Shown: positions 1-5,237, counted from the stretch's first letter. The stretch is 5,985 nt of DNA from Gemmatimonadota bacterium (GCA_018678395.1 JAHHMJ010000459.1:1-5985), one strand, 5' to 3'. Numbers and translations: made by a program. Notes: a model not told the origin generated them from the letters alone.

Positions 1-1489
1 GGAGATGCCCGAGGGCACGCCGTCGACCCGGACGCTGGCCGTGGCCGACCGCATCCGTGAGGCGGGGGAGCGGGCCGCGGTTCGCCTTCAGGATGAGATG
101 GCCGATGACGAGCCCTCGCTCGTCGAAGGCATTTATCAGGTGGTAGGGCAGGGGCCTACCGGGGGCGGTCCCGGTGGCGCGGGTGTCGCGGGGCGCCCGC
201 AGGCGAACATCGCCAACGTCGACATCAAGCTGATCGGCGCGGAAGAGCGCTCCATCTCATCGGCGCGCTTCGAGCAGGTCTGGCGCGAAGAGGTCGGCCC
301 GCTTCCCCAGGTGCGGGCGTTGACGTTCAGCTCCAGCCTGATCGGCTTCGGGGAGGCCGTCAACGTGCAGCTGTCGCACCCCGACCCGACGCAACTGGAC
401 GGTCTGGGGGCCCGCCTGGTCGCAGAGCTCGAGCGGTTCGACGGCGTCTACGACGTGCAGACGGACCGGGACGCGGGGCTCCGTGAGATCCAGCTGCGCC
501 TGAAGCCCGCGGCCCGGACGTTGGGGCTGACCCTGGACGGACTGGCCCGGCAGGTGCGCGCGGCCTTCTTCGGCGAAGAGGCGCTGCGGGTCCAGCGCGG
601 CCGTGAGGACGTGCGCGTGTACGTGCGGCTCCCCGAGACCCAGCGCGACGCGATCGATGATGTCGAGCGCTACCGGGTGCGGACGCCCGACGGTGGCGAG
701 GTCCCGCTCCAGCAGGTCGCCGAGGTGTCGTTCGGCACGTCGCCGACCACGATCCAGCGCCGGGACGGCCAGCGTGTGTTGACCGTCACCGCGGAGGTCG
801 ACCCGACCATCGTGTCGGGTCAGGAGGTGAACGATCAGCTCGAGGCCGACGTCCTGCCGCTGCTGCGCGCCGACGCCCCGCAGCTCCGCACGATCTTCGG
901 GGGGGAGCAGGAGCAGCAGCAGGAATCGTTCGGTTCACTGGGAACGAACTTCCTCCTGGCACTCCTCGTGATCTACGCGCTGCTCGCGATCCCCTTCGGC
1001 TCGTACGTGCAGCCGGTGATCATCATGGCGGCCATCCCCTTCGGCGTGATCGGCGCCGTCGTCGGGCATCTTCTGCTGGGACTCCCGATCGGGCTGCTGT
1101 CTCTGTTCGGGATCATCGGGCTGAGCGGCGTGGTCGTGAACGACTCGCTCGTGATGATCGACTTCATCAACGAGGAGCGGTCCCTGGGGACTCCGCCTCT
1201 GGAGGCCATCGTGCGGGGGGCCAAGAAGCGCTTCCGCCCGATTCTCCTGACGTCGGTGACGACCTTCCTGGGCGTGTCCCCCCTGGTCTTCGAGCAGAGC
1301 CTCCAGGCGCAGTTCCTGATCCCCATGGCGGCCTCGCTGGGCTTCGGCATCCTCTTCGCCACGGCGATTCTGATGCTGCTGGTGCCGGCCCTCGCGACGC
1401 TTGAACATCGCTTCGAGACCCGAGCCGGTATCGAGGGCGTGGCCCCGCCCGTCGACCGGCGGGAACCCGCTGCCGTGGCCGGCGACTGA
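1..1489 (+). CDS. RND (AcrB/HAE-type) efflux transporter permease, C-terminal half, 5'-truncated by window
   Basis: This is an inner-membrane proton-driven RND permease; in such tripartite pumps it exports drugs, lipids or other hydrophobic compounds through a periplasmic adaptor and an outer-membrane channel. The reading frame runs in from the left edge (first whole codon at base 2). The ATG at base 5 is not the real start, because its residues match the 'lP-x-G-T' strand that opens the second periplasmic loop of RND pumps, so about half the protein is missing. Counting from that Met, residues 1-305 are the periplasmic porter and docking region, and about 312-334, 338-358, 361-380, 412-435 and 441-466 are five membrane helices (TM8-TM12). 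The GVVVNDSLVMIDFIN stretch near 375-389 and RFRPILLTSVTTFLG near 409-423 are family hallmarks. The glycine-rich insert near residues 48-63 is probably a flexible loop. Substrate cannot be told. The adaptor gene would be expected upstream, outside the window. Confidence 0.95.
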   Translation, partial: EMPEGTPSTRTLAVADRIREAGERAAVRLQDEMADDEPSLVEGIYQVVGQGPTGGGPGGAGVAGRPQANIANVDIKLIGAEERSISSARFEQVWREEVGPLPQVRALTFSSSLIGFGEAVNVQLSHPDPTQLDGLGARLVAELERFDGVYDVQTDRDAGLREIQLRLKPAARTLGLTLDGLARQVRAAFFGEEALRVQRGREDVRVYVRLPETQRDAIDDVERYRVRTPDGGEVPLQQVAEVSFGTSPTTIQRRDGQRVLTVTAEVDPTIVSGQEVNDQLEADVLPLLRADAPQLRTIFGGEQEQQQESFGSLGTNFLLALLVIYALLAIPFGSYVQPVIIMAAIPFGVIGAVVGHLLLGLPIGLLSLFGIIGLSGVVVNDSLVMIDFINEERSLGTPPLEAIVRGAKKRFRPILLTSVTTFLGVSPLVFEQSLQAQFLIPMAASLGFGILFATAILMLLVPALATLEHRFETRAGIEGVAPPVDRREPAAVAGD

Positions 1490-1491
1490 GG

Positions 1492-1521
1492 CTGGATGCA
1501 CCCGCGACGCCGGGCTACCTT
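1492..1521 (+). promoter_or_regulatory. Possible promoter of the tRNA-Thr gene
   Basis: A TACCTT hexamer at 1516-1521 lies 8 bases before the first tRNA base (1530), where a -10 box should be for a transcript starting at or just before the tRNA. Seventeen bases upstream is TGGATG (1493-1498), a poor -35. Each box matches only three consensus positions. The call rests mainly on placement and on the lack of any other candidate in the 40-base gap after the pump gene. Read-through from the pump gene is the alternative. Confidence 0.25.
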
Positions 1522-1529
1522 CGAGGCGC

Positions 1530-1602
1530 GCTGGCGTAGCTCAACTGGTAGAGCAGCTGATTTGTAATCAGCAGGTTGGAGGTTCGAGTCCTCTCGCCAG
1601 CT
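1530..1602 (+). tRNA. tRNA-Thr (anticodon UGU)
   Basis: A complete cloverleaf can be folded by hand. The acceptor stem is GCTGGCG (1530-1536) with CGCCAGC (1595-1601), all seven pairs Watson-Crick. The D arm is GCTC/GAGC (1539-1542/1551-1554) with a loop containing GG. The anticodon stem is GCTGA/TCAGC (1556-1560/1568-1572) with loop TTTGTAA, which puts anticodon TGT at 1563-1565. The variable loop has five bases. The T arm is GGAGG/CCTCT (1578-1582/1590-1594, one G-U pair) with loop TTCGAGT. The anticodon reads ACA and other ACN threonine codons. The discriminator base is T1602 and the next bases are TCG, so the CCA tail is not encoded and must be added by nucleotidyltransferase. It stands alone, with no neighbouring tRNA. 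Confidence 0.97.
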
Positions 1603-1610
1603 TCGGCTGA

Positions 1611-1663
1611 ACCACGCCGTGGTCCGGGCTCATCCCATACCGCGTGCGCACAGCGTGGCCCGG
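1611..1663 (+). other. Inverted repeats after the tRNA, possible weak terminator or processing region
   Basis: Just after the tRNA are CCACG/CGTGG (1612-1616/1618-1622), CCGGGC/GCCCGG (1624-1629/1658-1663) and an alternative long-range pairing CCACGC/GCGTGG (1612-1617/1653-1658). GTGCGCAC (1644-1651) is a perfect 8-base palindrome. No T-run follows any of them, so this is not a classic intrinsic terminator. In sequence this GC-rich, short inverted repeats are also expected by chance. Confidence 0.2.
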
Positions 1664-1698
1664 AAGACGTGCAATGATGCGCGGCGGCGGTAGGCCCC

Positions 1699-2109
1699 AT
1701 GCGACTCACCATCGAGAGCGATCCCCAGACGATCCGTCGCTACGAGCACGTTCGTCCGGCGCGTGGGTGGGGAGTGGAGCGTTGTGGCGTGATGTGCACC
1801 GGCGTCGAGCGCGCCTGTACTCGGGCCCTTGGGCATACGGGGCCCCATGTCGCCCACGGGCGCCTGGGCCGGGTTCGAGCGGTGTGGGACGCTGATGCCG
1901 CGACCCGCGCGCGACCCGAGGCCCGGAGTCGGGTGGTGGAAGCGGCGCGGCAGGGCGGGCTTCCATCACGGCGCTCCGGCGGCGCCCTCCGAGCCCTGGT
2001 GCGTTGGGCGACCGACCGGGTCTCCTCGGTGGAGGACCTGGCGATGCTGATCCTCTTCCTCGCCTTCCTGGGCTTCGCTGTCGACTGGTTCCTCCGCATG
2101 CTCGGCTGA
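1699..2109 (+). CDS. Hypothetical protein with Cys/His cluster and C-terminal membrane anchor
   Basis: I do not recognise this 136-residue protein. It has three visible parts. Residues 29-53 hold a cluster of possible metal ligands (C29, C33, C40, H46, H50, H53) within CGVMC...CTRALGHTGPHVAHG; the 'GH-x-GPH' core resembles short putative zinc-binding segments seen in many high-GC bacterial proteins. Residues about 55-107 are rich in Arg and Ala, carry strong positive charge and are likely disordered. Residues 114-132 (LAMLILFLAFLGFAVDWFL) form one hydrophobic helix near the C-terminus, with an Asp inside it, so the protein is probably tail-anchored with the metal site in the cytoplasm. Codons are strongly G/C-ending, like the neighbours, which supports real coding. 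The ATG has only a weak upstream purine stretch (GGTAGG, 1689-1694). It starts 96 bases after the tRNA. Function is unknown; a chance open frame is possible but less likely given the motif and helix. Confidence 0.6.
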   Translation: MRLTIESDPQTIRRYEHVRPARGWGVERCGVMCTGVERACTRALGHTGPHVAHGRLGRVRAVWDADAATRARPEARSRVVEAARQGGLPSRRSGGALRALVRWATDRVSSVEDLAMLILFLAFLGFAVDWFLRMLG

Positions 2110-2117
2110 GGGCGCCA

Positions 2118-2137
2118 GCGGGCTCCGCGTCGCCCGC
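2118..2137 (+). terminator. Terminator-like hairpin after the small anchored protein
   Basis: GCGGGC (2118-2123) and GCCCGC (2132-2137) form a six-pair GC stem with an eight-base loop, nine bases after the stop codon. There is no T-run. Position favours a 3'-end hairpin, but the base composition makes chance pairing easy. Confidence 0.25.
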
Positions 2138-2189
2138 GGCGGAGAAGCTGCGCTCCCGATGCGGCGGGCCCAGCTCGGCGAGACGATCA

Positions 2190-2219
2190 TTGCCGTTGCG
2201 GCCCGGCGCGGCGTAGGGT
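2190..2219 (+). promoter_or_regulatory. Possible sigma70-type promoter of the four-helix membrane protein gene
   Basis: TTGCCG (2190-2195, four of six matches to TTGACA) and TAGGGT (2214-2219, three of six to TATAAT) are 18 bases apart and end 29 bases before the ATG at 2249. This would give a short leader carrying the Shine-Dalgarno sequence GGAGGA. The -10 box is weak. Confidence 0.35.
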
Positions 2220-2248
2220 GAACCCACACCTGAGACCTGGAGGAAGTC

Positions 2249-2692
2249 ATGTCCGACACCGCCGCAGCCCCGAATCGCGCGCCCTGGCACCTCTGGGCAG
2301 TGGGTGTCGTCGGACTCCTCTGGAGCGCGGTGGGGGCCTTCGACTACCTCATGACCCAGACCGAGAACGAGTCCTATATGGGGCAGTTCACTCCGGAGCA
2401 GCTGGAGTTCTTCTACGGGTTCCCGACCTGGACGGTCTTCTTCTGGGCGATCGCCGTGTGGGGTGGAGTGGCGGGCGCGGTCCTGCTGCTGCTGCGGAAG
2501 CGTCTCGCGGCGCCGGTGCTCCTGGCGTCGTTCCTCTCGATGGTCGTGACCGCCTTCCACAACTTCGTCCTTGCCAACGGGGTTGAAATCATGGGGACGA
2601 CCGGCGCGATCTTCTCGGTGTTGATCTTCGTCATCGCCCTCGGACTGTGGCTCTACGCCAGGGCAATGGTGGGGCGGGGCGTTCTGACCTGA
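2249..2692 (+). CDS. Four-helix integral membrane protein, conserved family of unknown function
   Basis: This 147-residue protein has four predicted membrane helices at about residues 14-33, 60-82, 87-108 and 117-137, with both ends probably on the same side. Between helices 1 and 2 is a conserved-looking segment, FDYLMTQTENESYM (31-44), then FTPEQLEFFYGFPTW (47-61). From memory, the N-terminal PWHLW...G and the FDY-MTQT / FTPEQ / FYGFP-W pattern match a widespread proteobacterial-type family often labelled 'hypothetical' or loosely 'sugar transporter'. No transport motif supports that label, so I leave the function open. The start is well supported: GGAGGA at 2239-2244 sits four bases before the ATG. 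It is flanked by a possible promoter upstream and a repeat hairpin 15 bases after the stop, so it looks like a single-gene unit. Codon use matches the neighbours. Confidence 0.88.
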   Translation: MSDTAAAPNRAPWHLWAVGVVGLLWSAVGAFDYLMTQTENESYMGQFTPEQLEFFYGFPTWTVFFWAIAVWGGVAGAVLLLLRKRLAAPVLLASFLSMVVTAFHNFVLANGVEIMGTTGAIFSVLIFVIALGLWLYARAMVGRGVLT

Positions 2693-2706
2693 CGACAGGC
2701 GACGAA

Positions 2707-2773
2707 CGAGTGGCGGAGCGACGCTGGGTCGCCCCGCCCCTCGGATGTCTCCATGTAGACCCGCAGGCCCCGC
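2707..2773 (+). repeat. Intergenic hairpin repeat, copy 1
   Basis: This is the first of two related 67-base elements. Its left part is a long hairpin: arm 2708-2722, five-base loop GCTGG (2723-2727), arm 2728-2742. Thirteen of fifteen positions pair, with mismatches T2711/C2739 and A2717/C2733, plus an extra outer pair C2707-G2743. The right part contains CTCCA (2749-2753) and AGGCCCCGC (2765-2773), which are identical to and equally spaced with copy 2. It begins 15 bases after the stop of the four-helix protein gene. No T-run follows the hairpin. It could act as a 3'-end stabiliser, a factor-dependent terminator or a dispersed REP-like element. Confidence 0.7.
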
Positions 2774-2873
2774 GGCCCAACACGACCAACCGTGACCCAT
2801 CTGCTTGGCTTCCATGGCGCCCGTCCGATGCTCGAGTGACACCGCCTCCGTCTGAGCCGAGGACATGCGAGAC

Positions 2874-4652
2874 ATGACGACCCAGCGATCGTTGTTGCTT
2901 GCCCTGCTCGGGGCCCTGGTGATCGGCGGGGGCCTGCGCCTCTACGAGTTGGACCGCCGCACACTGTCGCATCCGGAGTACTGGGTGCCCCGGTTGGACG
3001 TACCCGAGCACGTCCAACACCCGCCGCCCCGACATGGCGTCCGCGATGTCGTGGAGCAGTCGCTGTCCCCGGATGTCCACCCACCGGGCTACCACCTCGT
3101 GATGCTGGGCTGGAACGGGACGGTGGGGACGGGTTTGCGGGCCATGCGGCTGTCGTCGGTCCTGGCCGGGCTGGCGGCGATACTGGCCATGTTCGGGTTC
3201 GCCCGCTCGGTCTTCGGTGGGCGCACGGCCGTGCTCGCCACCGGGCTGTTGGCGCTGCACGGGTACCACGTGTTCTGGAGCCAGCAGCTCCGACCCTGGG
3301 TCCTGCTCTCGGCGATCGCCCTGATCACGTGCATCCTGCTCGTGCAACTGGCGGACCGATGGCGCGGCTGGAGGGCCGCCGCCCTGGTCCTGCTGACCGC
3401 CGCCGGCCTCTGGATCGATTACTATTTCTGGCCTCTGGTGGCGGGACAGATCCTCTGGGTGCTGCTGAATCTCCGCGGGGATCTGCGGGCTCGAGCGCTG
3501 TCGCTTCAGCTCGGCGCGGTACTGCTGGCCTTTCCCGTCTTCGTCTACCTGCGATTCCACATCGTGCTGGAAGGCCACCTGGGTAACGACGTGCTGGCCC
3601 ACCTCGTGTGGTTGACGGGCTTCGGTGGCCTGCTTCCATACGTGCCCCGAGCGAGCCTCGTGAACTTTCCGGGCGCTCTGTTGCCCATCGGTGCATCCGT
3701 GATCGGCTTCTCGCTCTGGGTGGTCGGCCTGCGGCGCTCTCGCCGTCGTTCGCCCGATGCGAGCGGGTCGTCCGGAATGCGCGCGAACCTCCCCTGGCTG
3801 CTGATCGCCGCGGCGGTCAACGCCATCCTGATCGAGGTCCTGCTCGTCGAGTCCATCGACCGGCGCCGCCTGTACGTGGCGGTCGTTCTCGCTCCGTTCA
3901 TCCTCGCGGCTGCCGCCCCGCCTCTCATCCGTCGGTTGCACCGCGCCGACCGGGTCCTGGACGCGATCCGCGATCACCGGATCGTCGGAGTGGTGACGAC
4001 CAGCCTCCCGGCGATGGTCGTCGTGACGCCCCTCCTGCTCTTCGTCGGGGCAGGGCTCGTCGGGCGGTCGCTGTTCGTCGACTACACGCTGGTTCCCCTG
4101 ATGCCCTTCGTGCTCGTGTTGATCGCAGCCGGTATCGTCGCGTCCAGGAGAGCGGCGGTTCCCCTGGCGATCGGGGTCCTGGCCGCGTTCGCGCTCTCGA
4201 ACTACCAGTGGTGGGCCATACGAGGCGGTGGGCGATCGGCGGCGAACTGGCACGGCTCGGAGGGCTCGGCCTGGCCGGGGACGTACGCCCACTACGCCGA
4301 CTATCAGGAGTTGGCGGGCAGCCTGATCCCCCATGTGGAGGAGGGCGATGTCGTGCTCGTTCGCAGCGAGTGGTGGTCCGAGCCGATCCACTACTATCTC
4401 CCGCCCGACGAGTACACCGTCATCGCGCCGCCGCGACACGGGACCGAGGAGGAGTTGGAGATCTGGCGCGCCGGACTCCCCGATCGACTGTGGCTCGTCG
4501 GGCTCGGGGGTGACGCGGGCCCCGGGCCGACTCTCGATTCTCTGGCGAATCACTTCCTGCCCGGCCACGAACCGACGATCGCGGTCCATGGGTACGGGGG
4601 GGAAGCACGATTGATGGTGCCCGGGACGACGTTGGACTCGCAGCGAAACTGA
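2874..4652 (+). CDS. GT-C fold membrane glycosyltransferase (ArnT/PMT-like, GT39/GT83 type)
   Basis: This multi-spanning inner-membrane protein probably transfers a sugar from a polyprenyl-phosphate carrier to a lipid, polysaccharide or protein on the periplasmic side. The N-terminus is a membrane helix (about residues 5-22) followed by a long first loop with acidic residues (HPEYWVPRLDVPE) and then DVHPPGYHLVMLGW near residues 67-80, the 'HPP' signature of this superfamily. Roughly ten further hydrophobic segments follow up to about residue 440, including VDYTLVPLMPF (about 412), which resembles the 'RY-x-lP-x-P' segment of PMT-like enzymes. Residues about 450-592 are soluble and probably periplasmic. 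I chose ATG 2874 because GAGGA (2859-2863) lies ten bases upstream; the in-frame ATG at 2865 would leave one base and adds only three residues. A faint promoter (TTGGCT 2805-2810, GATGCT 2827-2832) precedes it. No flippase or sugar-biosynthesis gene adjoins, so donor and acceptor are unknown. Confidence 0.85.
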   Translation: MTTQRSLLLALLGALVIGGGLRLYELDRRTLSHPEYWVPRLDVPEHVQHPPPRHGVRDVVEQSLSPDVHPPGYHLVMLGWNGTVGTGLRAMRLSSVLAGLAAILAMFGFARSVFGGRTAVLATGLLALHGYHVFWSQQLRPWVLLSAIALITCILLVQLADRWRGWRAAALVLLTAAGLWIDYYFWPLVAGQILWVLLNLRGDLRARALSLQLGAVLLAFPVFVYLRFHIVLEGHLGNDVLAHLVWLTGFGGLLPYVPRASLVNFPGALLPIGASVIGFSLWVVGLRRSRRRSPDASGSSGMRANLPWLLIAAAVNAILIEVLLVESIDRRRLYVAVVLAPFILAAAAPPLIRRLHRADRVLDAIRDHRIVGVVTTSLPAMVVVTPLLLFVGAGLVGRSLFVDYTLVPLMPFVLVLIAAGIVASRRAAVPLAIGVLAAFALSNYQWWAIRGGGRSAANWHGSEGSAWPGTYAHYADYQELAGSLIPHVEEGDVVLVRSEWWSEPIHYYLPPDEYTVIAPPRHGTEEELEIWRAGLPDRLWLVGLGGDAGPGPTLDSLANHFLPGHEPTIAVHGYGGEARLMVPGTTLDSQRN

Positions 4653-4688
4653 AGCGCGGGTGGGCGTTGGCGCGGTGCCCGATGTCGA

Positions 4689-4755
4689 CGAGGGGCGGAG
4701 CGACACCAGGTCGCGCCACCCCTCGCAAGGCTCCACCGGGGCCCCGAGGCCCCGC
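4689..4755 (+). repeat. Intergenic hairpin repeat, copy 2
   Basis: This is the second copy of the 67-base element, matching 51 of 67 positions of copy 1 without a gap. Hairpin arms are 4690-4704 and 4710-4724, with loop ACCAG (4705-4709). Thirteen of fifteen positions pair, with mismatches C4696/A4718 and A4699/G4715, plus the outer pair C4689-G4725. The mismatch positions differ partly from copy 1, while arm and loop lengths are the same. It fills the 111-base gap between the convergent glycosyltransferase and SnoaL-like genes, so it could separate transcription from both sides. Confidence 0.7.
4737..4754 (-). terminator. Possible terminator hairpin of the SnoaL-like gene
   Basis: CGGGGCC (4737-4743) and GGCCCCG (4748-4754) form a seven-pair, all but one G/C, stem closed by a four-base loop. 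It lies nine bases past the stop codon of the minus-strand gene, inside the right part of repeat copy 2. There is no T-run on either side. Copy 1 does not keep this stem, so it is a local feature rather than part of the conserved repeat. Confidence 0.35.
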
Positions 4756-4763
4756 TCGGGTCC

Positions 4764-5129
4764 TCAACCGCGGTAGAACCGCTCCTTGACGATCTCGCCG
4801 TTCTTCCAGTGGCGCACGGCGACCTGGTCGTACTTCACCACGCCCCACTCCGCGTGCGTGTAGTCGAAATGCCACGTCGAGAAGGTCACGTCCTCGCCGA
4901 CGGCGCCGTCGATCATCACGCCGGCGCGGAACTCCGTGATCTTGCCGACGAAGTCGTTCTCGCGCTCGCGGTTCAGGTCCTTGCCGATCCACGGCTCGAA
5001 GCCCTGGTCCTGCATGACGCACTCGTCGGCGTAGAACTTCTCGAACGCCTCGACGATCTGACCGCTCTGGATCATGGTGTTCAGCTCGTTCTCGAGCTCG
5101 GCGAGGGGCTTCAGGGTCGTGGTCGACAT
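4764..5129 (-). CDS. SnoaL-like (NTF2-fold) domain protein
   Basis: This 121-residue protein is a single SnoaL-like domain, the cone-shaped alpha+beta fold shared by polyketide cyclases, ketosteroid isomerases and many small stress or unknown proteins. The helical N-terminal part (residues about 5-35, with ELNTMIQSGQIVEAFEKFYA), then CVMQDQG, the GKDLNRERENDFV helix and the closing strands EDVTFSTWHFDYTHAEW and YDQVAVRHWKNGEIVKERFY match, from memory, the subfamily typified by Pfam SnoaL_5; length is full. It is probably cytoplasmic, with no signal peptide or membrane segment. Substrate and activity are unknown, and many members have no shown catalysis. The start is supported by GGGAG on the minus strand (5139-5135), five bases before the ATG. 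It is convergent with the glycosyltransferase and divergent from the J-domain gene, with a shared, structured promoter region upstream. Confidence 0.92.
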   Translation of the reverse strand: MSTTTLKPLAELENELNTMIQSGQIVEAFEKFYADECVMQDQGFEPWIGKDLNRERENDFVGKITEFRAGVMIDGAVGEDVTFSTWHFDYTHAEWGVVKYDQVAVRHWKNGEIVKERFYRG

Positions 5130-5148
5130 GGGATCTCCCGGAGGGATG

Positions 5149-5206
5149 AATGTTCGATCTAGGTCGGCCCGCGTTTGCGGCGACGAACGAATGGTAATCG
5201 AACATT
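5149..5206. promoter_or_regulatory. Perfect 10-base inverted repeat with separated arms, candidate operator
   Basis: AATGTTCGAT (5149-5158) and ATCGAACATT (5197-5206) are exact reverse complements, 48 bases apart from start to start. The right arm lies in the spacer of the minus-strand promoter and touches the -35 box of the plus-strand one; the left arm lies in the leader of the SnoaL-like gene. Under this promoter model the right arm is upstream of both transcripts, so the pair would act as DNA sites rather than as an RNA stem. No regulator gene is next to it, and the binding protein is unknown. Confidence 0.4.
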
Positions 5207-5219
5207 GAAAACTTGTCTA
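5191..5219 (-). promoter_or_regulatory. Sigma70-like promoter driving the SnoaL-like gene
   Basis: On the minus strand, TAGACA (5219-5214, five of six matches to TTGACA) and TACCAT (5196-5191, four of six to TATAAT) are separated by exactly 17 bases. Transcription would start near 5184 and give a leader of about 54 bases with a good Shine-Dalgarno sequence. The region is AT-rich in an otherwise GC-rich window, as expected of a promoter. It overlaps the opposite promoter. Confidence 0.5.
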
Positions 5220-5234
5220 GTCATGGATTTTAAT
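5205..5234 (+). promoter_or_regulatory. Sigma70-like promoter driving the J-domain gene
   Basis: TTGAAA (5205-5210, five of six) and TTTAAT (5229-5234, five of six) are 18 bases apart. This is the closest match to a consensus promoter in the window. The predicted start is near 5241, giving a leader of about 44 bases before ATG 5285. Its -35 box lies between the two boxes of the minus-strand promoter, so the two polymerases should compete. The -10 box sits in the palindrome at 5224-5237. Confidence 0.55.
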
Positions 5235-5237
5235 CCA
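5224..5237. promoter_or_regulatory. 6-2-6 palindrome over the J-domain gene -10 box, candidate operator
   Basis: TGGATT (5224-5229), two-base spacer TT and AATCCA (5232-5237) form a perfect inverted repeat covering the predicted -10 box (5229-5234). A protein bound here would block the plus-strand promoter. It is short and AT-rich, so it may simply reflect promoter composition. Confidence 0.3.

Noticed and set aside
5..7. ATG at base 5 as the true start of the pump gene
   Set aside because: The coding frame continues to the left edge and the protein begins in the middle of the RND fold; the GGAG before it touches the ATG with no spacing.
1583..1602. tRNA 3' end as an attachment site for an integrated element
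   Set aside because: No second copy of the tRNA 3' end appears in the window, and there is no integrase or mobile-element gene nearby.
1401..1610. Plus-strand 69-codon open frame across the end of the pump gene and the tRNA
   Set aside because: Its C-terminal residues (AQLVEQLICNQQVGGSSPLAS) are the well-known artefact of translating a tRNA gene; the rest overlaps the pump gene in another frame.
1515..1712. Minus-strand 65-codon open frame opposite the tRNA
   Set aside because: The end with ERTRTSNLLITNQLLYQLSY is the usual antisense-tRNA artefact; no ribosome binding site and no domain.
2110..2146. Possible third, decayed copy of the hairpin repeat after the small anchored protein
   Set aside because: It starts GAGGG after a stop and contains AGCG and GTCGC, but needs gaps to align and does not keep the 15-5-15 stem; the similarity could be chance in GC-rich DNA.
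2707..2773. The repeat as part of a CRISPR array or insertion-sequence ends
   Set aside because: Only two copies, nearly 2 kb apart, in direct orientation around an ordinary gene; no spacers, transposase or target-site duplication seen.
1706..2875. Minus-strand 389-codon open frame across two plus-strand genes
   Set aside because: Low-complexity His/Arg/Glu/Pro-rich translation spanning intergenic gaps and repeat copy 1, with no recognisable domain; typical antisense shadow in GC-rich DNA.
2631..4736. Very long minus-strand open frame (701 codons) opposite the glycosyltransferase
   Set aside because: It is a GC-driven shadow: composition is dominated by Arg, Gln, Asp, His and Pro without any fold pattern, and it runs through both the repeat and the end of another gene. 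The plus frame has clear membrane helices and motifs.
4420..5205. Minus-strand 261-codon open frame overlapping the SnoaL-like gene in another frame
   Set aside because: Arg-rich, without structure, and overlaps the convincing SnoaL-like frame, which has a good ribosome binding site and family motifs.
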